The position numbers and the translations under genes are program-made. A stretch of 58,479 nt of DNA from Rhodoferax sp. (lineage in GTDB: Bacteria > Pseudomonadota > Gammaproteobacteria > Burkholderiales > Burkholderiaceae_C), in contig NZ_JANXMU010000044.1 of assembly GCF_025354435.1 (NCBI RefSeq), positions 1-58,479 of the forward strand. The letters are read 5' to 3'. The notes under the pieces were generated by a model. The model was not told the origin of the DNA. It saw nothing but the letters and a program-made list of their open reading frames with translations, and made no database searches. The stretch's first letter is position 1, and each line of letters starts with the position of its first letter. Shown here in pieces: positions 56,066 through 58,479 of this stretch.

Positions 56066-56089
56066 GGGGTTGCTCCTGTAAAAAGGGAT

Positions 56090-57211
56090 TTAGCCGCGGA
56101 AATAGCGGTTGGGTGTGAAAGGCATGGATACGACTTCCATCGGCACGATTTTGCCTCGCACAACGGCGTTCACGCGGGTGCCGATGGCATTGAATTCCGG
56201 GACCACGTAGGCCATGGCAATTGGCTTGTCCACCGTGGGGCCGAGCAGGCCGCTGGTGACTTCGCCGATGGGGTTGCCCGCGGTGTCTTGCAGGGCGGTG
56301 TGCTCGCGCACGGGGATGCGCTCCAGGGCGACAAGTCCTACACGTTTTCGGGTCGTAGCGCTACTGCCACCTGCGATGGTAGCTAGTATTTTTGTAGCGC
56401 CTGGAAATCCGCCTGCACGCGCACCACCGGTACGCCGCACTTTTTGGATGGCCCAGTTCAGGCCCGCTTCTACCGGCGTGGTGGTGGTGTCCAGGTCGTT
56501 GCCGTACAGGCACAACCCGGCTTCCAGCCGCAGCGAATTGCGTGCGCCCAGGCCGATGGGCTTGACTTCGGGCTGGGCCAGCAGTGCGCGGGCCAGAGCT
56601 TCGGCTTGGCTGCTGTGAACCGATATTTCAAAGCCGTCTTCGCCGGTGTAGCCGCTGCGCGTCAAGAAGCAGGGGATGCCCGCCACATCGAAGTGGCCGC
56701 CGGTCATAAAGACCAATTTTTCTACACCGGGTGCGAGGCGCGAGAGGGCATTTACGGCCTGCGGGCCTTGCAGCGCCAGCAGTGCCAACTCCGGCAGGGG
56801 AATGACCTGGCAGCGCTGGCCAATCTTGGCCTGGATGTGGGCGATGTCGGCCACTTTGCAGGCCCCGTTGACGATGACGAAGATGTCGTCGGCGCGCTTG
56901 AAGAACATCAGGTCGTCCAGGATGCCGCCTTCGTCGTTCAGCAGCAGGCCGTAGCGCTGCTTGCCCACTGGCAGATCGACCACGTCCACCGGAATCAGTG
57001 TTTCAAAGGCGGCGGCTGCGTCCGGGCCGACCAGGCGCAACTGGCCCATGTGGGATACGTCGAACAGACCGGCTGCCGTGCGGGTGTGGTGGTGCTCGGC
57101 CATCAGGCCTGCAGGGTACTGCACCGGCATGCTGTAGCCCGCAAACGGGACCATGCGGGCACCTAGTTCAAGGTGCAGGGCGTTGAGTGGCGTAAGCAAC
57201 AGATCGGACAT
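56090..57211 (-). CDS. gcvT: Glycine cleavage system T protein (aminomethyltransferase)
   Basis: A 373-residue folate-dependent enzyme. Features: M-V-P-F-A-G-Y-S-M-P-V-Q-Y near the start, D-V-S-H-M-G-Q, and L-N-D-E-G-G-I-L-D-D-L. ATG 57211 (MSDLLLTPLNALHLELG) fits the family; a longer in-frame start at 57244 falls in the riboswitch terminator. A stretch around residues 270-285 (T-K-I-L-A-T-I-A-G-G-S-S-A-T-T) is encoded by a short palindromic repeat and appears slightly longer than in relatives. Confidence 0.93.
   Translation of the reverse strand: MSDLLLTPLNALHLELGARMVPFAGYSMPVQYPAGLMAEHHHTRTAAGLFDVSHMGQLRLVGPDAAAAFETLIPVDVVDLPVGKQRYGLLLNDEGGILDDLMFFKRADDIFVIVNGACKVADIAHIQAKIGQRCQVIPLPELALLALQGPQAVNALSRLAPGVEKLVFMTGGHFDVAGIPCFLTRSGYTGEDGFEISVHSSQAEALARALLAQPEVKPIGLGARNSLRLEAGLCLYGNDLDTTTTPVEAGLNWAIQKVRRTGGARAGGFPGATKILATIAGGSSATTRKRVGLVALERIPVREHTALQDTAGNPIGEVTSGLLGPTVDKPIAMAYVVPEFNAIGTRVNAVVRGKIVPMEVVSMPFTPNRYFRG
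56353..56396 (-). repeat. Short palindromic element in frame inside gcvT
   Basis: Minus strand: AAAAATACTAGCTACCATCG, CAGGTGGCAGTAGCGCTACG. It keeps the A-rich flank, the TAGCTAC core and the GCGCTA right arm. Confidence 0.5.
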
Positions 57212-57243
57212 GGCGTTCTTTCGGAATGAAAGTGGGGGACACA

Positions 57244-57272
57244 CAAAAAATCATGGCCATTGTGGCCATGTG
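57244..57272 (-). terminator. Glycine riboswitch expression-platform terminator
   Basis: Minus strand: CATGGCCA, loop CAA, TGGCCATG then ATTTTTTG. This hairpin with a T-run lies between the aptamers and gcvT and is the likely switch point. Confidence 0.8.
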
Positions 57273-57280
57273 TGGTCCCC

Positions 57281-57505
57281 GCTGTCCGCTTTACCTGAGC
57301 GATTCGCCGGGCGGGCTTGGGCGGTGGTGCCAAGCCGACTGCGGGTTGCGCCTTCGGTGAATCCGCTCCAGGGCGGATTTCTCTCCAGGGGGGTGACGTT
57401 CGATGAAAAACGTTTGTCAGTCCTTTTGCCTGAGCGTTCAGACCCACGTAGCGGGGTCCTGCGCCTTCGGCGGTTTTCGCGGGGAAAACTCTCTCCTGAC
57501 CGGTG
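57281..57505 (-). ncRNA. Tandem glycine riboswitch upstream of gcvT
   Basis: Two aptamers read on the minus strand. Aptamer 1 (about 57505-57413) has GGAGAGAG, CCGCCGAAGGCGCAGGA and CTCAGGCAAAAGGACTGAC. Aptamer 2 (about 57390-57281) has CTGGAGAG, CACCGAAGGCGCAA and CTCAGGTAAAGCGGACAG. These are the conserved cores of the gcvT class. When glycine is bound, the downstream terminator should open and gcvTHP be expressed. Confidence 0.95.
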
Positions 57506-57559
57506 GATTCTACTGAATAGCGTGGGCCCAGTCTGGCGAGGCTTGTGGGCCTCGTATCC

Positions 57560-57931
57560 ATGAGTTGTTACCAAGGGCTACCGTAAATTGAGCTTTTAAA
57601 TGAACCTAGCTAAAAGCAATTTGCGCCAAATACCGGGCCAAAACCAAGGTATTTACTATTGTGGTTTTTATCTAAATATAGTGGGAAATCAAAAATAAAT
57701 GGAGCTTAGCAAGGTTTGCTGAACGGTAAAAGTGAGATTTTGGGAAAAAATTAGGCTTAATTTAAATTTGAATGCGTAAATCCACACAAAAATACACAAA
57801 AATACGGAAAAATCTACACACAAAATGAATACTTTTGTGTATTTTTTGTAACAAAATAAATAGTAATGTATTTAATTAAATTTATTAGTTACTATTTGAA
57901 GAGAAAAATAAGCCGCTGAAGTCGAAAAAAT
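57560..57931. other. AT-rich non-coding stretch
   Basis: About 370 bp of strikingly low GC compared with the flanks, with no open frame of note. It has repeated ACAAAAATAC and ACACAAAAATAC-like units near 57785-57815 and an opposed TTTTGTGTATTTTTTGTAAC at 57832-57851. It probably holds the promoter of the secreted-protein gene and looks foreign in composition. Confidence 0.6.
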
Positions 57932-57945
57932 GAGGAGGGAGACCT

Positions 57946-58370
57946 GTGAAGTCACATATTCAAAATAACGGTGGGATACGCTTTTTTTCTAAAAAGTTGT
58001 CACCAGTGCTTGGCGTGCATGCTCTTTGCCTATTCTTGATGGCATTAACAGGCACAGCCCCTGTTGCAGCCAGTGTGTTGTTCGAAACCTACCGTGGAAC
58101 TGTGCGGGTGCCCGTACTCCCCGCACCCTCGTACGTCAACAACGGGGGCACCGATGCCCAGGTATTGCAAAACCTCAAAAATATCTCGGCTAATCCTGCC
58201 AACGCCATTACGACTGGTGCCGTAGGCAATATCAACTATCTGCAGAGCTCGCTTACCCTGTGTGATCAGGATCTTGACCCAGCAAACAACGGTCCGGCGT
58301 GCCAGCAAGGGCTGCAGGGGATGGCTTTATACACCATGGTGACCTTGCCCTCGAAAAACGTATCCCTTGC
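57946..58370 (+). pseudogene. Secreted hypothetical protein gene, 3' end lost to an IS element
   Basis: GTG 57946 follows GAGGAGGGA at 57932-57940. The protein starts with a basic stretch and a hydrophobic segment (V-L-G-V-H-A-L-C-L-F-L-M-A-L-T-G-T-A-P-V) ending in P-V-A-A-S, a signal peptide. The mature part begins V-L-F-E-T-Y-R-G-T-V-R-V-P-V and is Asn/Thr/Ala-rich with a few Cys. The frame then runs into the transposase region at about 58370. I do not recognise the family; a surface or pilus-related protein is possible. Confidence 0.6.
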
Positions 58371-58479
58371 TGAGTGTTTAAATTCACGCAAGGAGAACGG
58401 AAATGACGAAGACGGCGAGAGCGCGATACACGCTCGAATTCAAGCAAGAAGCAGTGCGACTGGTCGAGGGAGGTCAGAG
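58370..58479 (+). mobile_element. Left end of an IS3-family-type insertion sequence, cut by the window edge
   Basis: The start of a transposase OrfA reading frame is present, with a short leader of about 30 bp after the interrupted gene. The exact left terminus cannot be fixed without the other end; a TG near 58369-58371 is a candidate. Confidence 0.6.
58403..58479 (+). CDS. IS3-family transposase OrfA, N-terminal part
   Basis: ATG 58403, with AAGGAG at 58390-58395, opens M-T-K-T-A-R-A-R-Y-T-L-E-F-K-Q-E-A-V-R-L-V-E-G-G-Q. The Y-T-x-E-F-K-x-E-A-V-x-L pattern is the start of the helix-turn-helix OrfA of IS3-type elements. The rest lies outside the window. Confidence 0.82.
   Translation, partial: MTKTARARYTLEFKQEAVRLVEGGQ

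Overview
The window looks like a chromosomal segment of a betaproteobacterium, most likely family Comamonadaceae (Rhodoferax, Acidovorax or Polaromonas-like). The reasons are the high GC content and the gene families and orders present: vanAB with an AAHS transporter, a periplasmic-binding-protein and permease pair of the branched-chain type, a J-domain gene leading three conserved hypothetical genes, and riboswitch-led gcvTHP. It also carries many copies of a short imperfect palindrome with an ATAGCTACTAGCG-type core. No rRNA, tRNA or CRISPR array was found.

Layout. 1-7.8 kb: an aromatic-compound region. A shikimate-dehydrogenase-like gene leads an ABC-uptake operon divergent from an IclR regulator; an AAHS transporter, vanA, vanB and a MarR regulator follow. 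7.9-13.8 kb: a membrane-anchored hypothetical protein, a PAS-GGDEF gene broken by one in-frame TAA, and a four-gene J-domain operon. 13.9-17.5 kb: a LysR, C4-dicarboxylate symporter and porin block, bordered on one side by the intact Pat-type acetyltransferase gene and on the other by a 120-bp decayed copy of that gene's 3' end. 20-25 kb: LysR, YceI, a Rossmann-fold protein, an MDR oxidoreductase, DUF427, a 2OG-Fe oxygenase and YdcH. 25-31 kb: a ROK-controlled sugar ABC transporter with a Gfo/Idh/MocA dehydrogenase. 31-35 kb: PPK2, an SDR and a dmeR/dmeF metal-efflux pair. 34-43 kb: a HELIH putative peptidase, a TSUP permease, LysR, DinB, a class A beta-lactamase, riboflavin synthase, a SufR-like regulator with an MFS exporter, and a frameshifted GAF gene. 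43-48.4 kb: RluA, VF530, a hybrid histidine kinase and a divergent GGDEF/EAL protein. 48.4-52.6 kb: a 46-residue basic protein, an electrophile-defence operon (TetR, YqhD-like ADH, DJ-1/PfpI), SlyX and YitT. 52.1-57.5 kb: a GNAT gene and gcvP, gcvH and gcvT behind a tandem glycine riboswitch. 57.5-58.5 kb: an AT-rich stretch, a secreted-protein gene, and the left part of an IS3-type element that cuts it off.

How the genes work together. Aromatic uptake and vanillate O-demethylation form the clearest catabolic unit. The glycine cleavage system appears to be switched on by glycine. The TetR, YqhD and DJ-1 genes form a probable aldehyde/electrophile response with two matching operators. DmeR and DmeF form a metal-sensing efflux pair with the operator between them.

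The most unusual signals are the short palindromic element, whose copies also lie in frame inside gcvP, gcvT and a signal-peptide coding region; a second, longer repeat placed inside two operons just after genes whose products are needed in excess; and three disrupted genes (nonsense, frameshift and IS insertion). All functional assignments rest on reading motifs and gene order; no database search was run.
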